This document shows positions 52,557 through 61,175 of a stretch of DNA of 64,000 nt, one piece after another (position 1 is the first letter of the stretch; each line of letters begins with the position of its first letter). The stretch spans positions 1 through 64,000 of the forward strand of contig NZ_JAMFLX010000020.1 in NCBI RefSeq assembly GCF_023502345.1, in the 5' to 3' direction. The notes below the pieces were generated by a model. That model was not told the DNA's origin and searched no databases. It saw nothing but the letters and a program-made list of their open reading frames with translations. Origin of the DNA: Parendozoicomonas callyspongiae. GTDB taxonomy: Bacteria > Pseudomonadota > Gammaproteobacteria > Pseudomonadales > Endozoicomonadaceae. The translations under genes and the position numbers were made by a program.

Positions 52557-52985
52557 CTATATAGTGATTTCACCAAGCCAGACATCATGTTTATTGCACA
52601 TGCTTAAGGCATAGAGTGAACCGCTGTAGGTGCCGAGAATAAACTCTGAAACGGGAATTGTGTCCTTTTCCGGGTTGAATATCCGGTCAAATAGCAGGTT
52701 GAAATTTTTATCCAGCAACTGATGTTTAACGATATAGTGCTCCCAGGGTTTCATTTCATGGGGGGTGGTCACGGTGATCTTCAGGTTATCCCCTGTTCTG
52801 GCTGTCGATATCCTTGGAAGATGGGTTTGGGCTTTGTGGCTCCAGCGGCCAGGGTTGGCTTCGGTAAAGTAGATTTTTCCTGCCAGCTCGGTGGCCGGGA
52901 TATCGCCCCTGACAGTTGATGGCAGATAAATAAGGCCGGCAGCACTTCCTGCCAAACCGGCTTTGAGTAGGTTTCGTCTATTCAT
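52557..52985 (-). CDS. Tat-exported superoxide reductase-like (desulfoferrodoxin-family) protein
   Basis: A 142-residue protein. A twin-arginine signal NRRNLLKAGLAGSAAGLIY lies at the start. The superoxide reductase ligands fit: KAQTHLPRIST (His), TTPHEMKPWEHYIVKHQLL with three His, and the C-terminal SMCNKHDVW, the CN-x-H motif supplying the Cys and His ligands of the mononuclear iron site. The N-terminal Fe(Cys)4 desulforedoxin domain is absent, so it resembles class II (neelaredoxin-type) SOR. A role in reducing superoxide in the periplasm is inferred. AGGTGA precedes ATG 52985. Confidence 0.8.
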   Translation of the reverse strand: MNRRNLLKAGLAGSAAGLIYLPSTVRGDIPATELAGKIYFTEANPGRWSHKAQTHLPRISTARTGDNLKITVTTPHEMKPWEHYIVKHQLLDKNFNLLFDRIFNPEKDTIPVSEFILGTYSGSLYALSMCNKHDVWLGEITI

Positions 52986-53110
52986 TTTGTCACCTGTTTC
53001 TGGTGGTTTATGCAGTTAGGCACAACTACGAATCCCTGCATGGCTGTTCCTGAAGTATGGTTCGAGTAGTCAAAAAATGACTTTCGCGATTGATAAACAA
53101 TGAGGTAAAT

Positions 53111-53356
53111 ATGGCTCAATCTGTACACGGCCACAAAGTCATGAATATGGTTATCGAGTCTGGTCGCAGCTGGCCTCGTGCTGAACTGCTGGAAGCACTG
53201 GCTGAAACCTTTGGTGCAGATGCCGAGTACCGCACCTGTTCTGTTGAAGGATTTAGCGCTGATCAGCTGATTGACCTGCTGCTCGGCAAGGGCAAGATGG
53301 TTGAAACTGCGGAAGGTATTTCTGTGATTGCTTCTAAGATGTGCAATCACCACTGA
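53111..53356 (+). CDS. YecH-like metal-binding family protein
   Basis: An 81-residue protein starting SVHGHKVMNMVIESG with SWPRAELLEALAETFGADAEYRTCSVEGFSADQLIDLLLGKGK-like sequence and C-terminal MCNHH. This fits the YecH family of small metal-binding proteins (His/Cys: HGH, TC, CNHH). Ligands are inferred. GAGG before ATG 53111 (MAQSVHGH) makes it the likely start over 53090. Confidence 0.85.
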   Translation: MAQSVHGHKVMNMVIESGRSWPRAELLEALAETFGADAEYRTCSVEGFSADQLIDLLLGKGKMVETAEGISVIASKMCNHH

Positions 53357-53394
53357 TTTTTTGGCCGGGTAAGGGGTGTCACCTTGCCCGGTTT

Positions 53395-53958
53395 CTACAT
53401 CATATCTGTTCCCGCCAGTCTGTCACTGAGAACCGGGTAACGCTCAAGATCCGGTAATTCATAGTGCCACCATTCAAATGGATGGCAGATAAACCCGGCT
53501 GTGTGCATCAGCCCGGCAAGAACCAGTCGATTGTTTAGAGCTTCTGCTTCAATCTCAAGATTATTGTGATGAGCCAGTTCTCCGAAGTCATCAAACCCCG
53601 TTCCCATTTCCAGCAGCTCACCTGAATTCATTCTTTCCAGCGTCAGGTCAACGGCTATTCCTCGGCAGTGATTGCGTGGCCCGTTATCCGGGGGGGAAAT
53701 GTAGCGGGCGTCAGGGTGAAACCCCCAGAGTTTCTGTTGTGCTTCTAGGGGGCGAAAAACATCCCAGATATGCAGGCGGTAACCGAGTTTGCGAGCACCA
53801 AGAACAGCTTTCTCCAGGTTGTTAAATGCATCTCTGTGCAGACAGGCCAGAGCCTTCCTGTAAACCTGCTGACCGGTAAAGTTGTTGGTACCAGCCAGTC
53901 GCAGATCAATCGTCCAATCTTCATGGTCAGGTGAGAGTTGAACCAGTGATTCCAGCAT
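53395..53958 (-). CDS. D-alanyl-D-alanine dipeptidase (VanX/DdpX-like)
   Basis: A 187-residue M15D peptidase: FRPLEAQQKLW, zinc motif HCRGIAVDLTL (about residues 115-125), and the catalytic EWWHYELP (about 163-170). There is no signal peptide, so it is cytoplasmic and would hydrolyse D-Ala-D-Ala as DdpX does. No van-type ligase or dehydrogenase is near, so recycling of cell-wall dipeptide is more likely than glycopeptide resistance. Confidence 0.88.
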   Translation of the reverse strand: MLESLVQLSPDHEDWTIDLRLAGTNNFTGQQVYRKALACLHRDAFNNLEKAVLGARKLGYRLHIWDVFRPLEAQQKLWGFHPDARYISPPDNGPRNHCRGIAVDLTLERMNSGELLEMGTGFDDFGELAHHNNLEIEAEALNNRLVLAGLMHTAGFICHPFEWWHYELPDLERYPVLSDRLAGTDMM

Positions 53959-54038
53959 GAGTCCGTGGCTTCCTGTCAGTTATTGCAATTAATCTTAGGT
54001 TAACTTCATGATGCGGGGCCATTGAGGCTAAGTAAGAG

Positions 54039-54326
54039 TTATCTCTGGGAGAAAAAACCTGTATCAGGCGGTGAGCTTTGTCCAATTTCCATAATATCCC
54101 CACAGATAGGCCGGGAGAGTGAAGAGAGTTCAAGCTGCCAGATACTGTGGCAGCTGGGACACTTCAGGGTGATGGTGCCCAGCTTCTGCCTGGAAAGCTG
54201 GGCCATGGGAATCTCAAGATGGCCGCTGCAACCGTAGTGGCATGGCCAGCTTATGGTTTGATTGTCACAGGCTGCTTCAAAGTACATCCCGTCGTGATAG
54301 AAACCATCGAATCTTGGTCCGCTCAT
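54039..54326 (-). CDS. Hypothetical Cys-rich zinc-ribbon-like protein, 95 aa
   Basis: A small protein with cysteines arranged as a zinc-ribbon-like pair: SWPCHYGCSGHL (about residues 27-38) and LKCPSCHSIWQLEL (about 54-67), plus isolated Cys at about 20 and 75. No family is recognised. It overlaps the preceding lipoprotein gene stop by one base (TAATG), so the two are coupled. Confidence 0.65.
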   Translation of the reverse strand: MSGPRFDGFYHDGMYFEAACDNQTISWPCHYGCSGHLEIPMAQLSRQKLGTITLKCPSCHSIWQLELSSLSRPICGDIMEIGQSSPPDTGFFSQR

Positions 54327-54646
54327 TATTGCTCCGGGAGGCGATCTCTCAGGGCGTTCAGGCGGTTAATATGTGCCGGCGCGAGACGAAATCCGGTGAT
54401 TTCTATTCGGGCCAGCACATGCTCGTATTCATCTTCCAGTCTCTGCTGGCATGACACTGTCAGTGGTTCGGGTCGGCAGGTACTTGCATAGCTTTCAATC
54501 CGGCTGACAGCAGCTTCCATTTCGCTCCAGCTGGCGAATGCTTCCTTGGAATGATATGGCTCATATTTGAAGGGGTAGTGGGAACAGCCAGCTATTGTGG
54601 CAGTCAGACTCAGGACAGTAAGGGGGCGGAATCCTTTCCAGAACAT
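54326..54646 (-). CDS. Small lipoprotein, 106 aa
   Basis: From ATG 54646 (GAGAGG upstream) the protein starts MFWKGFRPLTVLSLTATIAGC, a lipoprotein signal with lipobox IAGC (Cys21), followed by a soluble helical part with CRPEPLTVSCQQRLEDEYEHV. It is probably an envelope lipoprotein of unknown role. The start at 54691 would mask the signal. Confidence 0.7.
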   Translation of the reverse strand: MFWKGFRPLTVLSLTATIAGCSHYPFKYEPYHSKEAFASWSEMEAAVSRIESYASTCRPEPLTVSCQQRLEDEYEHVLARIEITGFRLAPAHINRLNALRDRLPEQ

Positions 54647-54750
54647 TGCATACCTCTCTGGTACATCATCAAACCCTGTCGTGCGGGGCATTACTAAAGA
54701 GTGTAGCCGTGGGAAGCCCGGGGTTGTTGGGTTTTAGAGTCAAAGCATTG

Positions 54751-55461
54751 TCACTTGTTTAACTGTTTTCGCAGCTTCATATTCAGTAATTCGACACCCA
54801 GAGAGAATGCCATGGCGAAGTAGATGTACCCCTTGGGAATATGGAAGGAGAGGCCGTCTGCAATCAATGAAACCCCGATCAGAATAAGAAAGCTCAGGGC
54901 CAGCATTTTTAGAGTCGGATTACGGTCAACAAAGTCACCAACAGGCCCTGAAGCAAACATCATAATCATTACCGCCAGTACAATGGCCAGAATCATGACA
55001 GGCAGGTGTTCAGCCATACCAACGGCGGTAATAACAGAGTCCAGTGAAAAGATAATATCAAGCAGGCCAATCTGGATAATTGTGATCAGGAAGCCAGATG
55101 TGGCTTTGGGCTTGTCAGTCTCGTGATGATCTTCGAATGAGGCGTGGATTTCATGGGTGCTTTTAGCAAGTAGAAACAGGCCTCCTCCAAATAGAATGAT
55201 ATCTCGGCCCGAAACCTCATGATCGAAGACGGTAAACAGCGTCCCTGTCAGCCCAATAACCCAGGCAATGGAAATCAGCAGTAGTATTCGTGTTCCCATA
55301 GCCAGCAAAAGACCGATATTGCGGGCTTTCTGACGCTGATGCTCGGGAAGGCGACCAGCAAGAATGCTGATGAAGATTATATTGTCGATTCCCAGGACAA
55401 CTTCGAGAGCTGTCAGGGTTAGCAGGGAGGCCCATGCCTGAGGATCGCTCAGCCATTCCAT
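54751..55461 (-). CDS. TerC-family integral membrane protein
   Basis: A 236-residue TerC/YgdQ-type protein with seven or so membrane segments: LEVVLGIDNIIFISILAG (about residues 19-36), LLAMGTRILLLISIAWVIG, IQIGLLDIIFSLDSVITAVG (about 129-148) and FLILIGVSLIADGLSFHIPKG. TerC proteins are metal-linked membrane proteins; in exporters of Mn2+ the conserved Asp/Asn in these helices are functional. No other ter gene is near, so tellurite resistance is not implied. Confidence 0.92.
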   Translation of the reverse strand: MEWLSDPQAWASLLTLTALEVVLGIDNIIFISILAGRLPEHQRQKARNIGLLLAMGTRILLLISIAWVIGLTGTLFTVFDHEVSGRDIILFGGGLFLLAKSTHEIHASFEDHHETDKPKATSGFLITIIQIGLLDIIFSLDSVITAVGMAEHLPVMILAIVLAVMIMMFASGPVGDFVDRNPTLKMLALSFLILIGVSLIADGLSFHIPKGYIYFAMAFSLGVELLNMKLRKQLNK

Positions 55462-55470
55462 GTATTTTCA

Positions 55471-55512
55471 GACCCTAAAAAGAAACGCCACACCCTAAAG
55501 GGTAGTGGCGTT
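55471..55512 (-). terminator. Rho-independent terminator of gltA
   Basis: Read on the minus strand, the stem AACGCCAC/GTGGCGTT (55512-55505/55491-55484) with inner ACCC/GGGT and TTTA loop is followed by TTTCTTTTT. Confidence 0.9.
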
Positions 55513-55536
55513 CCGGGTAACCAGTTTAATTCTGGG

Positions 55537-56814
55537 TTATTTGGCTGGGTAATCCCGCTTGGCAGGCCCTGTGTAGAGCTGGCGAGGACGGCCAATACGA
55601 TAGCTATGGCTGATCATCTCATGCCAGTGAGCAATCCAGCCGGGAGTGCGGCCTGTGGCAAAGATAACGGTGAACATCTCAACAGGAATACCCAGTGCTT
55701 TCAGGATAATGCCGGAGTAGAAGTCCACATTGGGATACAGCTTGCGCTCAACAAAGTATTCATCTTCAAGAGCGATCTGCTCCAGGCGCTTGGCAATCCT
55801 GAGCAGAGGATCATTGATACCAAGCTCTCCCAGAACTTCATCACAGGTCTGCTTCATAACCTTCGCGCGTGGGTCGAAGTTTTTGTAGACCCGGTGACCG
55901 AAGCCCATCAGACGGAAGGGATCATCCTTATCTTTGGCTCGCTTGATAAAGGTATCGATATGTTTCTCGTTACCAATTTCCTCAAGCATCTTCAGTACGG
56001 CCTCATTGGCACCACCGTGAGCAGGGCCCCACAGGGCAGCGATACCGGATGCAATACAGGCAAACGGATTGGCACCACTGGAACCTGCCAGCCTTACGGT
56101 TGATGTAGAGGCATTCTGCTCATGGTCAGCATGGAGCAGGAAGATGCGATCCATGGCCTTGGCCAGTACCGGGTTGACCTTGTACTCCTCGCAGGGAGTA
56201 GCAAACATCATATGCAGGAAGTTACCGCCGTAGGACAGCTCATTGCGTGGATAAACAAATGGCTGACCAACAGAGTACTTGTAGGCCATGGCTGCCAGGG
56301 TCGGCATCTTGGAAATCAGCCTGTGGGCAGTAATCTCACGGTGTCGTTCGTTATTGATGTCCAACGAGTCGTGATAGAACGAGGAGAGCGCACCAACCAG
56401 GCCGCACATAATGGCCATAGGATGAGCATCACGGCGGAAACCTTTCAGGAATGAAATGATCTGCTCATGCACCATGGTGTGATGCAGGATGGTATTTGAG
56501 AACTTCTCCCGTGCATCGGCATCGGGCAGCTCTCCATAAAGCAGCAGATAGCAGACTTCAAGGAAGTCAGAATGTTCTGCAAGTTGTTCTATCGGATAAC
56601 CCCGATGTAAAAGGACACCTTTATCGCCATCTATATAAGTGATGGCAGATTCACAGGCAGCTGTGGAAACAAACCCAGGGTCGTATGTGAATATTCCATT
56701 GCTGGTGAGTTTTTGAACGTCAATGACGTCGGGTCCAAGAGTTCCGCTGTGAACCGGCAGTTCCAGTGACAGGTCACTACCTTCTATGGTTAGCCGCGCA
56801 AGCTTCTCAGCCAT
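55537..56814 (-). CDS. gltA: Citrate synthase (type II)
   Basis: A 425-residue hexameric-type GltA with [33 protein letters not shown], the catalytic region [43 protein letters not shown], and [15 protein letters not shown] with the substrate-binding His/Arg. It condenses acetyl-CoA with oxaloacetate. The start at 56814 follows an AGGAGGG on the minus strand. It is divergent from sdhCDAB. Confidence 0.97.
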   Translation of the reverse strand: MAEKLARLTIEGSDLSLELPVHSGTLGPDVIDVQKLTSNGIFTYDPGFVSTAACESAITYIDGDKGVLLHRGYPIEQLAEHSDFLEVCYLLLYGELPDADAREKFSNTILHHTMVHEQIISFLKGFRRDAHPMAIMCGLVGALSSFYHDSLDINNERHREITAHRLISKMPTLAAMAYKYSVGQPFVYPRNELSYGGNFLHMMFATPCEEYKVNPVLAKAMDRIFLLHADHEQNASTSTVRLAGSSGANPFACIASGIAALWGPAHGGANEAVLKMLEEIGNEKHIDTFIKRAKDKDDPFRLMGFGHRVYKNFDPRAKVMKQTCDEVLGELGINDPLLRIAKRLEQIALEDEYFVERKLYPNVDFYSGIILKALGIPVEMFTVIFATGRTPGWIAHWHEMISHSYRIGRPRQLYTGPAKRDYPAK

Positions 56815-57294
56815 GGGCCCTCCTGCTTATGTAGTTACTTTTTTATCGTATTTTCGATTGTCAGTGGTGGGAGTTGAAAAGCCGTGTTATTAACTGTTAA
56901 TAAAATTATCCGACTTTGCTTATGCTGGGTGTGCTCACACTATAGAGAGATTAACTTTTTTGTCAAACAGCACGGCAGCAGGAAAAAACAGGAGTCATCC
57001 TGTGAATTAAAACAGTGGAATAAGTTTTTCAAAAGCAAAATCACAACACACTTTTAATTCCATTTTTTGCTCACTTTAAATCAATTGCAGCAACCGGCAG
57101 ATTGTTTTCTGAACACTTGCCGCAGTGGTTACCCTATGTCGTTGTAATTAAAAACCGAAATGGCTATACTGCCGCCCGAAAGATGGTGATTGTTGGTGCG
57201 TATGCTGGGAGTGTCGAGCCGACAGTGTGATCTCAATCGAGAGAGCTTTTTTGCACAATTCTAAGAGCCTGTTCGGGCCACAGGGTGTCAAACC
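56815..57294. other. gltA-sdhC divergent regulatory region
   Basis: The 480-bp AT-rich gap between gltA and sdhC has no gene. It contains the palindrome GTGTG-CT-CACAC (56929-56940) followed by TATAGA (56941-56946), A/T-rich stretches at 56890-56910 and 57010-57090, and the sdh promoter at 57142-57170. A long gap fits catabolite, oxygen or iron control of both TCA operons, as in other bacteria; the regulators cannot be told from sequence. Confidence 0.6.
57142..57170 (+). promoter_or_regulatory. Promoter of sdhCDAB
   Basis: TTGTAA (57142-57147) and TATACT (57165-57170) are spaced by 17 bp and followed by a GC-rich GCCGCCC, giving a leader of about 120 nt to the sdhC GTG. Confidence 0.75.
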
Positions 57295-57669
57295 GTGAAT
57301 AGTAAGAGACCCGTCAATCTTGATTTGACAACAATAAGGTTGCCCCTGCCTGCATTAACCTCGATTCTGCACCGCATTTCGGGTGTTATTCTTTTTGTAG
57401 GCATTGCATTCCTTTTATATGGGCTGGATTTATCTCTGAGTTCTCATCGGGGGTATCAGCAGATTGTGGGATATCTGCATTCACCTCTGGCCAAGTTTAT
57501 AGCCTGGGGGCTTCTTACCGCTCTCGGGTATCATTTCATTGCCGGAATCAAGCACCTGCTGATGGATGCAGGTTATGCAGAAGATAAAGAGTCTGGTCGT
57601 GTCGCTTCCGTTATTACCTTGGTGCTGGCAACTGCATTCAGTGCTCTTGCAGGGGGGTGGGTATGGTAA
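57295..57669 (+). CDS. sdhC: Succinate dehydrogenase cytochrome b556 subunit
   Basis: A 124-residue membrane anchor with three membrane segments: RPVNLDL at the N-terminus, LTSILHRISGVILFVGIAFLLYGL, and the heme-ligand region GYHFIAGIKHLLMDAGY (His about residue 84). It starts at GTG 57295 with AGGGTG upstream. It anchors SdhAB with SdhD and carries quinone and heme b sites. The stop overlaps sdhD. Confidence 0.96.
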   Translation: MNSKRPVNLDLTTIRLPLPALTSILHRISGVILFVGIAFLLYGLDLSLSSHRGYQQIVGYLHSPLAKFIAWGLLTALGYHFIAGIKHLLMDAGYAEDKESGRVASVITLVLATAFSALAGGWVW

Positions 57670-58031
57670 CCAATATAACAAGCCTTACCCGCAGCGGGTT
57701 ACGCGACTGGATGGTGCAACGGCTGTCAGCCATTATTCTTGCTGTTTACACCGTGTTTATGCTCGCCTGGCTGGTTCTTCAGCCTGATGTGGGCTATCAG
57801 GCCTGGCGAGAGCTGTTTGATCAGACATGGATGCGTGTCTTTAGTCTACTTACCCTGTTTTCTCTTGGTGCCCATGCCTGGGTTGGTATGTGGACGATTT
57901 CCGGTGATTACTTAAATGAACGTGCCCTTGGCTCCAAGGCGCTGGCAATTCGCTTTTTATTCCAGCTGGTCTGCGCAATCGTCATGTTCAGTTATATGGT
58001 CTGGGGTGTTCAGATTCTCTGGGGGCTATAA
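57663..58031 (+). CDS. sdhD: Succinate dehydrogenase membrane anchor subunit
   Basis: A 122-residue anchor: LRDWMVQRLSAIILAVYTVFMLAWLV, HAWVGMWTISGDYLNERALG (heme-binding His and DY motif, about residues 77-96), and a third membrane segment at the C-terminus. ATG 57663 is preferred over GTG 57657 for spacing. It overlaps sdhC by 7 bp; sdhA follows 3 bp later. Confidence 0.95.
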   Translation: MVTNITSLTRSGLRDWMVQRLSAIILAVYTVFMLAWLVLQPDVGYQAWRELFDQTWMRVFSLLTLFSLGAHAWVGMWTISGDYLNERALGSKALAIRFLFQLVCAIVMFSYMVWGVQILWGL

Positions 58032-58034
58032 GGA

Positions 58035-59807
58035 ATGTCAAAAATTCGCACGTTGACGTTTGATGCGATTGTTATTGGTGGGGGAGGGGCCGGCATGCGT
58101 GCGGCCCTGCAGCTGACAGAAGCCGGTATCAGTACTGCCTGTATTACGAAAGTCTTTCCAACCCGTTCTCATACAGTTTCTGCTCAGGGTGGTATCACCT
58201 GTGCTATCGCCAGCGATGATCCCAATGATGACTGGCGCTGGCATATGTACGACACCGTCAAAGGTTCGGACTATATCGGAGATCAGGATGCCATCGAGTA
58301 TATGTGCTCAGTTGGCCCCCAGGCAGTCTATGAACTTGATCATATGGGCTTGCCTTTCTCCCGAACTGAAGCGGGTCGTATTTACCAGCGTCCTTTCGGT
58401 GGTCAGTCCAAAAATTTTGGTGAGGGTGGTCAGGCTGCCCGCACCTGTGCTGCTGCCGACCGAACCGGTCACGCACTTCTTCATACTCTTTATCAGGGTA
58501 ACCTCAAGGGTGGAACAACTTTCCTGAATGAGTGGTATGCCGTTGACCTGGTGAAGAATCAGGCCGGTCAGGTAGCCGGTGTGATTGCTATCTGTATCGA
58601 AACCGGTGAAGTGGTTTATGTCAAAGCCAAGGCAACCGTTATGGCCACCGGTGGAGCAGGGCGTATCTATGCTTCTACAACCAATGCTTTGATCAATACC
58701 GGAGATGGTGTTGGTATGGCACTGCGTGCCGGCTACATGGCCCAGGATATGGAGATGTGGCAGTTCCATCCCACCGGTATTCACGGTGCCGGTGTGCTGG
58801 TAACAGAAGGTTGTCGTGGCGAGGGTGGCTATCTGATTAATGCAGATGGTGAGCGCTTTATGGAGCGTTATGCACCGAATGCCAAAGATCTTGCTGGCCG
58901 GGATGTAGTGGCTCGCTCCATGATTATTGAAATTATGGAGGGTCGGGGTGCCGGTCCAAATAAAGATCATGTACTGCTGAAACTTGATCACCTGGGCGAA
59001 GAGACACTGTTGCTGCGATTGCCGGGTATCTGTGAACTGTCGAAAACTTTCGCCCATGTTGATCCGGTGAAAGAGCCTGTACCTGTTGTTCCGACCTGTC
59101 ACTATATGATGGGGGGGATTCCCACCAATATTGGTGGTCAGGCACTGTCACAGAATGCAGCAGGTCAAGAGGAAGTTGTTGAAGGTCTTTACGCCTGTGG
59201 TGAAGCTGCCTGTGTGTCCGTTCATGGTGCCAACCGTCTGGGTGGCAACTCTCTCCTTGATCTTGTGGTATTTGGCCGTGCTGCAGGTATCCAGATTGAG
59301 AAGAGTTTGAATGAAGGTTTCGACTCTGTTGATGCCAGTGACTCAGATATTGATGCCGCCATGACTCGACTCAACCGCCTCAACAGCTCAACTGCTGGGG
59401 AGAAGGTGGCAGATGTTCGCAGGGATCTGCAGAGCATCATGCAGCTCCACTTTGGTGTGTTCCGGGAAGAGACTTCCATGCAGGAAGGTCTGCAGAAACT
59501 GGATGAGCTGAAAGGGCGTTTGGAGAAAACTCATCTGGCCGACAAGAGCCAGGCATTCAATACCGCACGTATTGAAGCCCTAGAGCTGGATAATCTCTAT
59601 GAAGTGGCTTATGCAACAGCTGTTTCTGCCTTTGAGCGTAAGGAATCCCGTGGTGCGCATGCCCGGAATGATTACCAGGAACGGGATGATGAGAACTGGC
59701 TGAAGCACTCTCTTTACTTCCCGAATGAGAAGCGGGTTGGCAAGCGTGACGTTAACTTTGCGCCCAAAACCATGGAGGCCTTCCCTCCGAAGGCTCGAAC
59801 TTACTAG
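58035..59807 (+). CDS. sdhA: Succinate dehydrogenase flavoprotein subunit
   Basis: A 590-residue SdhA: FAD-binding [15 protein letters not shown] (about residues 13-27), [14 protein letters not shown] with the His that carries covalent FAD (about 46), [23 protein letters not shown] (about 242-264, active-site residues), [10 protein letters not shown] and [26 protein letters not shown]. It oxidises succinate to fumarate. AAGGA precedes ATG 58035. Confidence 0.98.
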   Translation: MSKIRTLTFDAIVIGGGGAGMRAALQLTEAGISTACITKVFPTRSHTVSAQGGITCAIASDDPNDDWRWHMYDTVKGSDYIGDQDAIEYMCSVGPQAVYELDHMGLPFSRTEAGRIYQRPFGGQSKNFGEGGQAARTCAAADRTGHALLHTLYQGNLKGGTTFLNEWYAVDLVKNQAGQVAGVIAICIETGEVVYVKAKATVMATGGAGRIYASTTNALINTGDGVGMALRAGYMAQDMEMWQFHPTGIHGAGVLVTEGCRGEGGYLINADGERFMERYAPNAKDLAGRDVVARSMIIEIMEGRGAGPNKDHVLLKLDHLGEETLLLRLPGICELSKTFAHVDPVKEPVPVVPTCHYMMGGIPTNIGGQALSQNAAGQEEVVEGLYACGEAACVSVHGANRLGGNSLLDLVVFGRAAGIQIEKSLNEGFDSVDASDSDIDAAMTRLNRLNSSTAGEKVADVRRDLQSIMQLHFGVFREETSMQEGLQKLDELKGRLEKTHLADKSQAFNTARIEALELDNLYEVAYATAVSAFERKESRGAHARNDYQERDDENWLKHSLYFPNEKRVGKRDVNFAPKTMEAFPPKARTY

Positions 59808-59828
59808 GGTTAAGGAGGGAGAACGATT

Positions 59829-60539
59829 ATGAGTTTAAAGGTAAGCGTTTACCGCTATAACCCTGAGAAAGACAAAGCACCATGGATGCAGGACTTTGAT
59901 GTCGAGGTTCCTGAAGGCAAAGATCTGATGGTGCTGGATGTTCTGGCCCTGATCAAAGAGCAGGATGACAGTCTGGTTTACCGCCGTTCGTGTCGGGAAG
60001 GTGTTTGTGGTTCTGACGGAATGAATATCAGTGGAACCAATAACCTGGCCTGTATTACCCCGTTATCGGAAGCAGCGCCTAACGGCAAGCTGGTGCTGCG
60101 TCCACTACCTGGGTTGCCGGTGATTCGTGATCTGGTGGTCGATATGTCTCTTTTCTACAAACAGTATGAAAAGATCCGTCCCTACCTGATTAACGATACC
60201 GCACCGCCGGCCATTGAACGTCTGCAGTCTCCGGAAGAGCGGGAAAAACTGGATGGTCTGTATGAGTGCATTCTGTGCGCCTGTTGCTCAACATCCTGCC
60301 CGTCTTTCTGGTGGAATCCGGACAAGTTTATTGGACCTGCAGGTTTGCTTCAGGCTTATCGGTTCCTGGCGGACAGTAGGGATACTGCCACTGAAGAGCG
60401 ACTATCGGATCTCGATGACCCATTCAGTGTGTTCCGTTGCCGGGGAATTATGAACTGCGTCAATGTTTGTCCTAAAGGATTGAATCCAACAAGGGCGATT
60501 GGGCATATAAGAAATATGCTTCTGGCGAGTGGGACCTAG
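59829..60539 (+). CDS. sdhB: Succinate dehydrogenase iron-sulfur subunit
   Basis: A 236-residue SdhB with the [2Fe-2S] ligands CREGVCGSDGMN and LAC (about residues 56-78), the [4Fe-4S] motif CILCACCSTSCPS (about 148-160), and the [3Fe-4S] motif CRGIMNCVNVCPKGLNP (about 205-221). GGAGGGAG precedes ATG 59829. It passes electrons from SdhA to quinone. Confidence 0.98.
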   Translation: MSLKVSVYRYNPEKDKAPWMQDFDVEVPEGKDLMVLDVLALIKEQDDSLVYRRSCREGVCGSDGMNISGTNNLACITPLSEAAPNGKLVLRPLPGLPVIRDLVVDMSLFYKQYEKIRPYLINDTAPPAIERLQSPEEREKLDGLYECILCACCSTSCPSFWWNPDKFIGPAGLLQAYRFLADSRDTATEERLSDLDDPFSVFRCRGIMNCVNVCPKGLNPTRAIGHIRNMLLASGT

Positions 60540-60643
60540 TAAAAAGTGATGGTGTCAGGTTGAGTCTGGCACCTGATTTAGGACACATACCGTTGATATG
60601 TGCAGTTTGAACAGGATGCATATGTTTTCAGGCACTTAACAGG

Positions 60644-60672
60644 TGATTTTGCCTGTTGTAAATGCCTATAAT
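60644..60672 (+). promoter_or_regulatory. Candidate promoter of sucA
   Basis: A perfect -10 TATAAT (60667-60672) with a poor -35 TGATTT (60644-60649, 17 bp spacing). It overlaps a bulged stem, so transcription may be regulated. It would give a leader of about 500 nt to sucA. Confidence 0.5.
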
Positions 60673-60848
60673 GAAACACTGTTTATCGCGGGTTAATGAC
60701 TTTAAAAGAGGATGACCCGCGTGGTGTAAAGGTCATACCGGTATCTGGTTAAGAACTGATCAGTGCGGTGAGGCTGGAACGAGACAAAACTAGCAATAAG
60801 GGACGCTGGAACTCTTTAATTCCTCTTCCCGAACAGCCATGAGCGAGA

Positions 60849-60888
60849 AAATTTCTTTATTGTCACCTTAGGGGCAATAAAGAAATTT
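60849..60888. repeat. 14-bp perfect inverted repeat in the sucA leader
   Basis: AAATTTCTTTATTG (60849-60862) and CAATAAAGAAATTT (60875-60888) flank a 12-nt spacer. It has no T tract of terminator quality downstream. Confidence 0.8.
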
Positions 60889-61175
60889 CCATGGTAGATA
60901 ACACAACCTCAGCGGAACATTTTACCTTTTGGGAAAGTTCTGCTCACCTGAAACAGAGAAGCCGTCGTTTTAAGGGGCAGGTGACGAGGAGTTTATCCTC
61001 GTGGTTGATAATCGTTATGAGTCTCGAAAGGTTTAACCAACAGGGGCAGCCGGATACAATCTGGACTATCTGTCGGAGCCGGTATTTAACATGAGCATCC
61101 TTTTGTTTGTATCAGTTGAATACCTGTACAGTCATCCGCTGGATAGCGTCCCGAACTTCTGGGGTGAAAGTGACT

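Larger units (their letters stand above)
60540..61175. other. sdhB-sucA intergenic leader with structured elements
   Basis: This 636-bp gap has no convincing gene. From left to right it holds a hairpin GGTGTCAG/CTGGCACC (60551-60573, one wobble), CACATA/TATGTG (60584-60602), a bulged stem around 60631-60666, a perfect TATAAT (60667-60672), the palindrome ATACCGGTAT (60735-60744), and a 14-bp inverted repeat at 60849-60888. The sequence TATAAT with TGATTT 17 bp upstream is a candidate sucA promoter. Confidence 0.55.

Noticed and set aside
53395-53958. VanX-like gene as a vancomycin resistance determinant
   Set aside because: No vanH, vanA or two-component genes are nearby; a DdpX-like recycling role is more likely.
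58308-59102. 264-codon minus-strand frame inside sdhA
   Set aside because: Shadow of the coding strand of a conserved gene; composition is unlike a real protein.
60891-61094. 67-codon plus-strand frame in the sdhB-sucA gap
   Set aside because: It starts directly after the inverted repeat, but lacks a ribosome binding site and any family; left unannotated.
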